Assembly (NCBI RefSeq): GCF_946480385.1
Contig: NZ_CAMLJP010000055.1
Coordinates: 1 to 38,706, forward strand
From: an uncultured Azospirillum sp.
GTDB taxonomy: Bacteria > Pseudomonadota > Alphaproteobacteria > Azospirillales > Azospirillaceae
DNA length: 38,706 nt
Direction: 5' to 3'
In this document: positions 23,655 through 30,517 of the stretch, piece by piece
Numbering within the stretch: position 1 is the stretch's first letter
How the letters are laid out: each line of letters opens with the position of its first letter
The notes under the pieces: model-generated
What the model was told of the DNA's origin: nothing
What the model saw: the letters and a program-made list of their open reading frames with translations, nothing else
Databases searched by the model: none
Position numbers and translations under genes: made by a program

Positions 23655-23978
23655 ATGATGCGGAAAAAAGTGGGGACGCGGGCTGCGGGCAACAGCGTCC
23701 ATTTGCATTTTGCAAACCGGAACGCGACGCGGGCCGGAAAACCGGCTGCGCGTTTGCATTCTGCAAATGACCCTGGTGCAATCCAGGGCACAGGACGCCA
23801 TCTGGAGCATGCCTGCGCCAGCCTGCAGAATGCGGCTGTCGAATTGGAGACGGTGCTGGCGAGACTGCCCGGCGACGAGCAGGCCGACCTGCACGAGGCG
23901 ATCGGATCGATCATGGAGACGCTGCAGTTGATCGCATCGACCCATGCCCGGCTGGAACCGCCGATCGCCGCCGACTGA
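23655..23978 (+). CDS. small protein under sigma-54 control, function unknown
   Basis: A 107-residue protein. The first ~50 residues are basic and Ala/Gly-rich, with a repeated LHFAN/LHSAN motif that is encoded by the palindromes described separately. Residues ~50-100 are helical (LEHACASLQNAAVELETVLARL, LHEAIGSIMETLQLIAST) and could form a hairpin or coiled coil. ATG 23655 (followed by a second ATG) lies 8 nt after GGGGG and just inside the predicted sigma-54 transcript. A strong terminator follows about 40 bp after the stop, making it a single-gene unit. No family recognised. Confidence 0.65.
   Translation: MMRKKVGTRAAGNSVHLHFANRNATRAGKPAARLHSANDPGAIQGTGRHLEHACASLQNAAVELETVLARLPGDEQADLHEAIGSIMETLQLIASTHARLEPPIAAD
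23702..23788. repeat. cluster of four palindromes
   Basis: In order: TTTGCATTTTGCAAA (23702-23716), GCCGG-AAAA-CCGGC (23733-23746), TTTGCATTCTGCAAA (23753-23767) and CCCTGG-TGCAAT-CCAGGG (23771-23788). The two TTTGCA-N3-TGCAAA copies are 51 bp apart centre to centre, about five helical turns. All lie inside the early part of the sigma-54-driven gene. Confidence 0.85.
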
Positions 23979-24018
23979 CCCGCCGGCAAACCGGCCGGCG
24001 ACATGAAGGACGACATGA

Positions 24019-24048
24019 AAAAGGGCGGCCACGGGGGGCCGCCCTTTT
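24019..24048. terminator. rho-independent terminator
   Basis: AAAAGGGCGGCC and GGCCGCCCTTTT form a perfect 12-bp stem around a 6-nt loop. It follows the sigma-54 gene. Its A-rich left side could also end the minus-strand micro-gene at 24074. Confidence 0.85.
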
Positions 24049-24073
24049 CATTCGTCCAACGGCAGTGGCCTGC

Positions 24074-24136
24074 TCAATCGGAGATGGTCTGCCAGAAGAA
24101 GAAAGCGACGGCGAGGACCATGATGGCGATGTCCAT
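24074..24136 (-). CDS. 20-residue single-pass membrane micro-protein
   Basis: ATG 24136 is preceded by AGGAG with an 8-nt spacer. The 20-codon frame encodes MDIAIMVLAVAFFF followed by WQTISD: acidic at the start, one hydrophobic helix, and a Trp at the interface. It has the size and make-up of small accessory subunits such as KdpF- or CydX-like peptides, but no partner gene is adjacent. About 25 bp after its stop lies the strong 24019-24048 hairpin. The call rests on the ribosome site and membrane-helix composition only. Confidence 0.45.
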   Translation of the reverse strand: MDIAIMVLAVAFFFWQTISD

Positions 24137-24549
24137 GGGAACGACTCCTGTGGATGACGGCGGATGGGCGTTTCACGTCGATCTATACGACAGTTCGCCA
24201 GCCGGTGGCAGTGCTTCCGTTCCCCTGCGGCGGTTTTTCACCCCCCGGCGCGGCCTGACCGGCAATCTGCACAAAAAATTCCGCTGGGCGGACAGTGCGC
24301 ATGGTCCGGACAACGCCAGAATCCGGGGCACTTCCACAGCCGCCAAACACGATGGTCAGGCTGGGACAGCTGCGGCGCGCCAGCGTAACTCTATGCAAAC
24401 AAAAGATTTTTCCACTCAGACGAACCGCCGGCACCGATGGCGGGGCACGCCAGAGCGGCGGTCCATCCCTCTAAACTGCGGATTCCAGACGGAAAAACCG
24501 CAGCGCTATGACTTTTTTCAGGGGTTGCCTTACCAGGGGGCTTTCTGGC
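24137..24549. other. intergenic region
   Basis: No gene is supported in these 413 bp between the 20-residue micro-gene and the sRNA terminator. The promoter for the micro-gene is expected here, but no box pair stands out. Base composition is visibly less GC-rich around 24390-24520. Confidence 0.5.
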
Positions 24550-24633
24550 AAGAAAAAGGCCGCTGAAGTCAGCGGCCTTGAGTTTAGGGAGGAAACGCCC
24601 AAGAAGGGCGAAGCAGCAATCGCTTGCTGCACT
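24550..24633 (-). ncRNA. mmgR: alphar8/MmgR (suhB-motif) small RNA
   Basis: Read on the minus strand: a GCAGCAA-GCGA-TTGCTGC hairpin (24612-24630), a CGCCC-TTCTT-GGGCG hairpin, then single-stranded TTTCCTCCCT, the invariant 10-nt motif of the alphaproteobacterial alphar8/MmgR family (Rfam suhB). It ends in terminator AAGGCCGCTGA-CT-TCAGCGGCCTT plus TTTTTCTT. Length (about 84 nt) fits the ~77-nt MmgR of Sinorhizobium meliloti, which is nitrogen-responsive and limits polyhydroxybutyrate by acting on phasin mRNAs. A -10-like GATACT (24639-24644) sets the 5' end approximately. I recognised it from the conserved motif and its hairpin context, not from a search. Confidence 0.78.
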
Positions 24634-24849
24634 GCAACAGTATCAGAACCCGGGGGTCCCGCAACCCTCAAAGCCGGCCCCTGCGTGGGGCCGCAGCTTT
24701 TGGCGGGATCTGTTGCTGATCGGCCACATTAAGCCCGCTCCGATCGTCGGGACTCTGGCCGTCTTCCCCTCCCGCCCGTTACTCACCTGCGGTGTGCCGG
24801 CTCCGGTCAGCCGCCGCATCCCGACAGGCAGCGGCGCGAGGAACCAGCA

Positions 24850-25638
24850 TTGACCCACTTCCCCCCATCCGCCTTCACGGAATTTGACGCGTTCACCGCA
24901 GCATTGGACGGACGCACCCCCGCCCTGTTCCTCGACTATGACGGAACGCTGGCCGCCATCGCGCCGCGACCCGAATTGGCGGTGATGCCGGACGAGGCGC
25001 GCGCGGTGGTACAGCGGCTGTCGGCCCTCTGCCCGGTCGCCTTCGTCAGCGGGCGCGATCTCGATGACCTGACGGCGATGGTCGCGGTGGACGGGCTGGT
25101 CTATGCCGGCAGCCACGGCTTCGACCTGCGCGGACCGGACCTGCGCCGGCAGGTGGGGGTGGAGTATGTACCCGACCTCGACGCGGCCGAGCGGCTTCTG
25201 CGCGACCGGCTCGGCGGCATCGCCGGCGCTCTGGTGGAGCGCAAGCGCTTCGCCATCGCCATCCACACCCGTCAGGTCGCCTCACCCGACAAGCCCCAGG
25301 TCGGCGACGCCGTCCGCGCGGTGGCGGAGGCCCAGCCGCGCCTGCGCATGACCGGCGGCAAGGAACTGTTCGAGCTTCGCCCCAACCTGCCCTGGGACAA
25401 GGGCCGCGCCGTGGTCACCCTGCTGGAGACGCTGGGGCTGGAGGGAAACGGCACCCTGCCGATCTATCTCGGCGACGACGAGACGGACGAGGACGCCTTC
25501 CGCGCGCTGGCCGGCCGGGGCGTCGGCATCCGGGTGATGGAAAGCCCAGCGGAGACCGCGGCGACCTGGAGCCTGCATGATCCGGCGGAAGCCACGGCGT
25601 TCCTGGGGCGGCTGGCCGACTGGCTGGCGGAGGGGTAA
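24850..25638 (+). CDS. otsB: trehalose-6-phosphate phosphatase
   Basis: A 262-residue HAD-superfamily phosphatase that converts trehalose 6-phosphate to trehalose, an osmo- and desiccation protectant. HAD motif I is DYDGTL (Asp29 nucleophile, Asp31 acid/base), motif II FVSGRDLDDL, the cap region has GSHGFDLRGP, and motifs III/IV are KGRAVVTLLETLG and YLGDDETDEDAF. The start is TTG 24850, with GAGGA 7 nt before it; no ATG is available upstream in frame. No otsA is in the window, so the synthase must be elsewhere or the trehalose route is split. Confidence 0.93.
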   Translation: MTHFPPSAFTEFDAFTAALDGRTPALFLDYDGTLAAIAPRPELAVMPDEARAVVQRLSALCPVAFVSGRDLDDLTAMVAVDGLVYAGSHGFDLRGPDLRRQVGVEYVPDLDAAERLLRDRLGGIAGALVERKRFAIAIHTRQVASPDKPQVGDAVRAVAEAQPRLRMTGGKELFELRPNLPWDKGRAVVTLLETLGLEGNGTLPIYLGDDETDEDAFRALAGRGVGIRVMESPAETAATWSLHDPAEATAFLGRLADWLAEG

Positions 25639-25724
25639 TGGCCGGTGGGGTGACTTCGCCCCATTCACCAACCCTAAACCGTCAGCCTGCTATCTTGCCC
25701 GTTCAACCAGCCGGACAGCGCGTC

Positions 25725-25973
25725 ATGGACATCGGATCAGCCATCGGATCGGGCATCACCGCCACGCCCTCCCGGCCGCAGGCCAGCGCGCTCGACGGAT
25801 TGCAGGACGCGCAGGCGCGGACGGAGGCGGCGTCGGAGCAGATCGCGGCGGGCAACCTGGACCCGGCGGTTGTGCTGGACCTGACCTCCGCTCAGGTGGA
25901 TTTCGCCGCGAATGCCAAGGTGCTGCAGGCGACGCAGGAGAACAGCCGCCGCCTGCTCGACATGCTGGCCTGA
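25725..25973 (+). CDS. small protein resembling flagellar rod/hook C-terminal segments
   Basis: An 82-residue protein starting MDIGSAIGSGI and ending in VDFAANAKVLQATQENSRRLLDMLA. That tail closely resembles the C-terminal helix of flagellar basal-body rod proteins (FlgB/FlgC/FlgG type, F-ANAKVI-T--ELL). The N-terminal rod motif is absent. ATG 25725 gives a natural-looking protein. An ATG at 25638 overlapping the otsB stop would add 29 residues of low-complexity sequence. It is probably not a full rod protein; a small coiled-coil that mimics or caps rod helices is one possibility. No flagellar genes are nearby. Confidence 0.65.
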   Translation: MDIGSAIGSGITATPSRPQASALDGLQDAQARTEAASEQIAAGNLDPAVVLDLTSAQVDFAANAKVLQATQENSRRLLDMLA

Positions 25974-25987
25974 GACCTGAACCCGGA

Positions 25988-26299
25988 TCAGCGGGGCTTG
26001 TTCGGGCCGTAGATCCTGGGCTGGCTGAAGTTCAGATGGTCGAGAAGCCCCTGGGTGGCGCAGCCGTCCACCGGCAGTTTCGCCGCCCGCTGGTAGGAAC
26101 GGATTGCAGTGCGGGTGCGCGAGCCCATTTTGCCGTCCACCGTCCCGGCGTTGAAGCCGTGCTCGTTCAGCGCCTCCTGTGCGCCGGAGATAAAGGCCTG
26201 ACGCATCTCGTCCGGCAGATTGTCCGTCTCGCAAGCGGCGAAGGCCGGGGTCGCCAGGAACAGCGCGCCGCACAGCGCCGGAAGAAGAAGTCGGTTCAT
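25988..26299 (-). CDS. secreted peptidoglycan-binding domain protein
   Basis: A 103-residue exported protein: signal peptide MNRLLLPALCGALFLATPAFA, then a PG_binding_1-type domain with QEALNEHGFNAGTVDGKMGSRTRTAIRSYQRAAKLPVDG, the standard helix pattern of the family. It would bind cell-wall glycan or act as a small spore-cortex-like accessory. The start region is a tandem duplication (26297-26332), leaving in-frame ATGs at 26299 and 26317, each with its own GGAGC. The first gives the cleanest signal peptide. Confidence 0.85.
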   Translation of the reverse strand: MNRLLLPALCGALFLATPAFAACETDNLPDEMRQAFISGAQEALNEHGFNAGTVDGKMGSRTRTAIRSYQRAAKLPVDGCATQGLLDHLNFSQPRIYGPNKPR

Positions 26300-26400
26300 G
26301 GATCGATTGCTCCGCATGGATCGGTCGCTCCGAATGTTTAAGTCGACTGCCTGTAGAAACAGCCGAGCTTCGCCTTCCATTCCAAAAACGCGCGGAATCG

Positions 26401-26428
26401 AAAAGGGCGGCCGCAAGCGACCGCCCTT
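26401..26428 (-). terminator. terminator of prfB
   Basis: On the minus strand AAGGGCGG and CCGCCCTT pair across an inner CGC/GCG stem with one mismatch. TTTT follows (26401-26404). It lies 17 bp after the prfB stop. Confidence 0.75.
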
Positions 26429-26444
26429 CCCAAACTCCGACCCG

Positions 26445-27576
26445 TCAGCCGCCGGCGGCGTGCGCGTCGTCGCTCTGCCCCTTGATCCGGGAGGCGAGCG
26501 CCGCCTCCAGGAAGGGATCGAGCGCACCGTCCAGCACCGCCTGGCTCTGCGAGGTTTCCACCTCCGTCCGCAGATCCTTCACCATCTGGTAGGGGTGCAG
26601 GACATAGGAGCGGATCTGGTGGCCCCAGCCGATGTCGGTCTTGGTGGCCTCCAGCGCGGCGGCAGCATCCTCGCGGATCTTCAGCTCGCGTTCGTACAGG
26701 CGGGCGCGCAGCATGTCCCACGCCTTGGCGCGGTTCTTGTGCTGCGACCGTTCCTGCTGACAGCTCACCACGATGTTCGTCGGGATGTGCGTGATGCGCA
26801 CCGCCGAGTCGGTCTTGTTGATGTGCTGGCCGCCGGCGCCCGACGCACGGTAGGTGTCGATGCGGCAGTCCTTCTCGTTGATCTCGATGTCGATCTTGTC
26901 GTCGATCACCGGGGAAATCGAGACGGCGGCGAAGCTGGTCTGGCGCCGCGCCTGGCTGTCGAACGGGCTGATACGCACCAGACGGTGCACGCCGGCCTCG
27001 GTCTTCAGCCAGCCATAGGCGTTGTGGCCCTTGATCTGCACGGTGGCCGACTTGATGCCGGCCTCTTCACCCGGCGTCTCGTCCAGCCATTCGGTCTTGT
27101 AGCCGTGCTGCTCCGCCCAGCGGGTGTACATCCGCATCAGCATCAGCGCCCAGTCCTGGGCCTCCGTGCCGCCGGCGCCGGCATTCACCTCGACGAAGCA
27201 GTCGTTGGCATCGGCCTCGCCCGACAGCAGGCTTTCGATCTGCAGCTTGTTGGCGCGGTCGCGAAGGCCGTAGAGCTGGGCCTCGGCATCGGCGACGACG
27301 GTGGCGTCCCCTTCCGCCTCGCCCATCTCGATCAGTTCCAGGCTGTCGGACAGGTCACGCTCCAGCGCCCGATACCCGGCGACGGAGGTGTCGAGCTGGG
27401 TGCGCTCGCGCATGATGGTCTGAGCCCGCGTCGGGTCGTCCCAAAGCTTGGGATCCTCCGCGAGGTTGTTCAGTTCGTCGAGACGCCGCAGTGCATTGTC
27501 CCAGTCAAAGATGCCTCCTCAGCAGCGCCAGCGATTCTCTGATCTCGCCGGCGGCCGCTTCGATCTCGGCCCGCAT
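26445..27576 (-). CDS. prfB: peptide chain release factor 2, expressed by programmed +1 frameshift
   Basis: RF2 recognises UGA/UAA stop codons and releases the peptide. The gene is in two frames: 27508-27576 (23 codons, [23 protein letters not shown]) and, after a +1 shift, 26445-27506, giving 376 residues, normal for RF2. The anticodon-mimic SPF is in VRISPFDS and the catalytic GGQ in [18 protein letters not shown] 27576 has GAGGAGG 7 nt upstream. The in-frame UGA at 27505-27507 is the regulatory stop, not a mutation. It is the distal member of the conserved amidase-mrcA-prfB series, here separated from mrcA by two plus-strand genes. Confidence 0.96.
27504..27519 (-). promoter_or_regulatory. 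prfB programmed +1 frameshift site
   Basis: On the minus strand the site reads AGGAGG-CAT-CTT-TGA-C: an internal Shine-Dalgarno, 3-nt spacer, slippery CTT-T, UGA and the favourable C. This is the same arrangement as Escherichia coli prfB (AGGGGG-TAT-CTT-TGA-C). Low RF2 slows termination at UGA and promotes the shift, so RF2 controls its own level. Confidence 0.95.
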
Positions 27577-27936
27577 GGCGGTGCCTCCTCGTCAGCCAGA
27601 GTTGAAAGGTTCGTCGGCTGCATATGTAGCCGCTCGTTCCCCACCTTGCACCCCCTTAATGACCGCGGGCGGGCCGACCGGACGCCCGAAATGGGAAGGC
27701 TTGCCACTTTCGTGTATGGCCCAGCCCCTGCTTGGAGGTCCTAACCGTTTGGGATCATCGGCCCGGCTCATTTCAGAGTACGTCCCAAATCCGGCGGCAC
27801 AACCCTACCGCGGCGGCCGGGAATTCCCGAAATCGAGGTTATGGTCGGTGTCGTTCCGCGCCTTTTTTGCGCGTTTCCGCGCATGAGCATTCTTGCGCGG
27901 ATGCAAGGACGCGCGACCACCTCTGCCGGGGGCACG
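27577..27936. other. divergent intergenic region prfB / MBOAT gene
   Basis: No gene is supported in these 360 bp. Both divergent genes must have promoters here, but no pair of boxes with correct spacing is convincing. In-frame ATGs upstream of 27937 exist, but the coding-like sequence begins at 27937. Confidence 0.5.
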
Positions 27937-29373
27937 ATGAGCTTCACCAGCCTGAATTTCCTGCTGTTCATCACCGTGTTCAGCGCCGGCTTCATGGCGC
28001 TGGCCCGCACCCGCGCCTTCACGCCCTTCCTGCTGGTGGCGAGCTACGTCTTCTACGGCTATTGGGACTACCGGTTCTGCGGCCTGCTGGCGCTCAGCAC
28101 CTTCATCGACTTCTATTGCGGGTTGAAGATCGCCGATTCGCCCGACCGCCAGACCAGGAAGCTGTTCCTGTTCATCAGCCTGGGCGCCAACCTGGGCATG
28201 CTGTTCTTCTTCAAATACTACAACTTCTTCGCCGACAGCGCCGAGGTGGCGCTCGCCTCGCTGGGGATCGAGATCGGGCGGCGGACGCTCGACATCCTGC
28301 TGCCGGTCGGCATCTCCTTCTACACCTTCCAGAACCTCAGCTATGGCATTGACCTGTATACGGGAGAGCTGAAGCAGCCGGAACGCTCGCTGGTGCGCTA
28401 TGCCAGCTTCGTCGCCTTCTTCCCGCAGCTGGTGGCCGGCCCCATCGTGCGGGCACGCGACCTGCTGCCGCAAATCCAGCAGCGCCCGCGCGACATCCCG
28501 TTCGAGGAGCGCTTCGCCGGGCTGGAGAAGGTGATCTGGGGCTATTTCCTGAAGATCGGGCTGGCCGACAACGCCGCGGTGGTGGTCGACGCCCGCTTCC
28601 ACCAGCCGGAGTTCTTCAACGCGCTTCAGCATGTGATCGGGCTGATCTGCTTCTCGCTGCAGATCTACGGTGATTTCGCCGGCTATTCGCTGATCGCCAT
28701 CGGGCTGGCGCAGATCTTCGGCTACACCATGTGCCAGAACTTCGCCCGGCCCTATTTCGCAACCGGCATGCGCGATTTCTGGCGGCGCTGGCACATCTCG
28801 CTGTCCACCTGGTTCCGCGACTACGTCTATGTGCCGATGGGCGGCAGCCGTACGCGCTGGCTGCGCATCCGCAACGTCGTCATCACCATGCTGATCTCCG
28901 GCCTGTGGCACGGCGCCAACTGGACCTTCGTCCTGTGGGGGGCGCTGCATGGCGGGTTGATGCTGGTGGAGGACGGCGCCCGCCGGCTGGCCGTCCTCAG
29001 CCCGGTGCGGCTCAGCGGCCCGGTGCTGGCCGCCGGGCGGCTGGTGATGATCGGGTTGGTCTTCGCCGTGGTGACGCTGACCTGGCTGCCCTTCCGCGCC
29101 GACAGCCTGCACACGGTCTGGACCATCCTGGGCATCATCGCCGACGGCGACTTCGGGCTTCAGCAGGGCAACCAGCAGGCCAGCTCGCTTCTGCGCGTCG
29201 CCGTCACCGGCCTGATCGTGCTCATGGTCGACGCGCTGGTCGAGCGCGGCGCCGGCCGACGCTACGCCGGGATGAATGTGGTGGCGCGGTCGATGGCCTG
29301 CTCCGCCCTGATCCTGGTGATGCTGCTGTTCGGCAGCTTCGCCAACCACGCCTTCATCTACTTCCAGTTCTGA
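27937..29373 (+). CDS. MBOAT-family O-acyltransferase (AlgI type)
   Basis: A 478-residue polytopic inner-membrane protein (about 10-12 helices) that moves an acyl group, usually acetyl, across the membrane for transfer to a polysaccharide. Family marks: FTPFLLVASYVFYGYWD, LLPVGISFYTFQNLSYGIDLY, FFPQLVAGPIVRARDLLPQ, ARPYFATGMRDFWRRWHISLSTWFRDYVYVPMGGS and the catalytic His in LISGLWHGANWTFVLWG. ATG 27937 is preceded by GGGGG. It is followed 19 bp later by the SGNH-like gene, the usual two-protein arrangement. The polymer is unknown. The setting between wall-synthesis genes makes peptidoglycan or an envelope glycan attractive, but that is inference. Confidence 0.93.
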   Translation: MSFTSLNFLLFITVFSAGFMALARTRAFTPFLLVASYVFYGYWDYRFCGLLALSTFIDFYCGLKIADSPDRQTRKLFLFISLGANLGMLFFFKYYNFFADSAEVALASLGIEIGRRTLDILLPVGISFYTFQNLSYGIDLYTGELKQPERSLVRYASFVAFFPQLVAGPIVRARDLLPQIQQRPRDIPFEERFAGLEKVIWGYFLKIGLADNAAVVVDARFHQPEFFNALQHVIGLICFSLQIYGDFAGYSLIAIGLAQIFGYTMCQNFARPYFATGMRDFWRRWHISLSTWFRDYVYVPMGGSRTRWLRIRNVVITMLISGLWHGANWTFVLWGALHGGLMLVEDGARRLAVLSPVRLSGPVLAAGRLVMIGLVFAVVTLTWLPFRADSLHTVWTILGIIADGDFGLQQGNQQASSLLRVAVTGLIVLMVDALVERGAGRRYAGMNVVARSMACSALILVMLLFGSFANHAFIYFQF

Positions 29374-29392
29374 CCGGACGGAGCCCCCTCCC

Positions 29393-30448
29393 ATGTACCG
29401 CCTTCTGGCTTGCATCGTGCTGATCCTCGCCACCGTCACGGCGATGGACCGCGTCCTGGCTTCGGCGCTGGGCGGCCTGCTGCTGCGCTCCAGCGACCGC
29501 TTCATGGCGATCTACCGCCCGTTCGAACCGGAAGCCGAATTGCCGGGCATCAAGCCGCCTGCCAAGCAGCCGACCGGCGAGGGGCAGCAGCCGAGTCCCC
29601 TTCTGGTGAAGGCCGCCCTGAAGGCGGAGTCGCGCCCGGTTCGCGGGCCGGCCGACGTGCTGGTGCTCGGCAATTCACGGGCGGACAACCATTTCCCGGT
29701 CTCCGCCCTGCAGGACATGACCTGCGGCCGGGCGCTCAATCTGGGCATGGGCGGGGCGCCGACCGTGCTGTCGGCCCTGTTGTGGGAGGATTACGTCGAA
29801 CGCCACGGCGCGCCGCGCCTGCTGGTTCTGGAGCCGACCGGCGTGGTCGACAACCCGCACGACCTCGCCGACCTGCCGCTGCTGGCCTACTACTCGCCGC
29901 GCATCGACGCCTTCGTCCGGCAGGAGAACGAGGAGCTGTGGATGGCCAACCACGCCTTCCACCTGATGACCTTCAACAACAACCAGACCATGCGGCTGGT
30001 CGGCGGCCTGCTGAAGCCCGCCGCCGACCGCACCCTGGTGGGCGCCATCCCCGAACCGATGAAGGCGCAGCTGGCCGCCGCGCCGGAAGAAGTGATGACC
30101 GCCGCCGACGCCAACTGGCAGGCGCTGGACCGCATCATCCGCAGCGCCCAGGCGCACGGCACCCGGGTGGCGGTGGTCATCACTCCCTATTTCCCGACCT
30201 ACGCCGGCAAGCTGAGGAATTTCGACGCCTTCTTCGCCGAACTGAAGAGCCGCCTGCCCGCCGGCGTCACCGTGATCGACGCTCGCCGCGCGGTGGACAA
30301 GGACGAGCTGTTCATGGACGCCCTGCACGTCAACGAGGACGGCGTGCGCGCGATGTTCGCCGCACTGGAACCGGCGTTGCGCCCGCTCGGAACCTGCCCG
30401 GTGGACGCGCTGGCCTCGCTGTCGGCGGCGGGACATACGACGCACTGA
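29393..30448 (+). CDS. SGNH/GDSL-like membrane-anchored partner of the MBOAT protein
   Basis: A 351-residue protein with one N-terminal membrane anchor (LLACIVLILATVTAMDRVLA) and a periplasmic domain. It carries SGNH-type marks: block I VLVLGNSRADNHF with candidate nucleophile Ser, a GMGGAPT oxyanion-like segment, and DALHVNEDG at the end supplying Asp and His (DxxH). These match the AlgX/AlgJ/DltD-style transferases that accept the acyl group exported by an MBOAT protein. It is 19 bp after the MBOAT gene and ends at a strong terminator, so the two form one transcription unit. Confidence 0.8.
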   Translation: MYRLLACIVLILATVTAMDRVLASALGGLLLRSSDRFMAIYRPFEPEAELPGIKPPAKQPTGEGQQPSPLLVKAALKAESRPVRGPADVLVLGNSRADNHFPVSALQDMTCGRALNLGMGGAPTVLSALLWEDYVERHGAPRLLVLEPTGVVDNPHDLADLPLLAYYSPRIDAFVRQENEELWMANHAFHLMTFNNNQTMRLVGGLLKPAADRTLVGAIPEPMKAQLAAAPEEVMTAADANWQALDRIIRSAQAHGTRVAVVITPYFPTYAGKLRNFDAFFAELKSRLPAGVTVIDARRAVDKDELFMDALHVNEDGVRAMFAALEPALRPLGTCPVDALASLSAAGHTTH

Positions 30449-30483
30449 GCGCGACAGCGTCGTCTCATAGCGACTGCAAAAAA

Positions 30484-30514
30484 GGGCGCCCGCTGTGGGC
30501 GCCCCTTTTCTTTT
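30484..30514. terminator. bidirectional terminator between the acyltransferase pair and mrcA
   Basis: GGGCGCCC-GCTGT-GGGCGCCC forms an 8-bp stem, flanked by A6 on the left and CTTTTCTTTT on the right. It can end the plus-strand acyltransferase unit and the minus-strand mrcA gene, whose stop is 4 bp away. Confidence 0.85.
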
Positions 30515-30517
30515 GGC

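Noticed and set aside
24556..24579. Terminator for plus-strand transcription
   Set aside because: There is no T-tract on the plus-strand side; the T-run is on the minus strand, where the hairpin ends the MmgR-like RNA.
27505..27507. In-frame UGA suggesting that prfB is a pseudogene
   Set aside because: The stop lies in a complete programmed +1 frameshift site and the downstream frame is an intact RF2.
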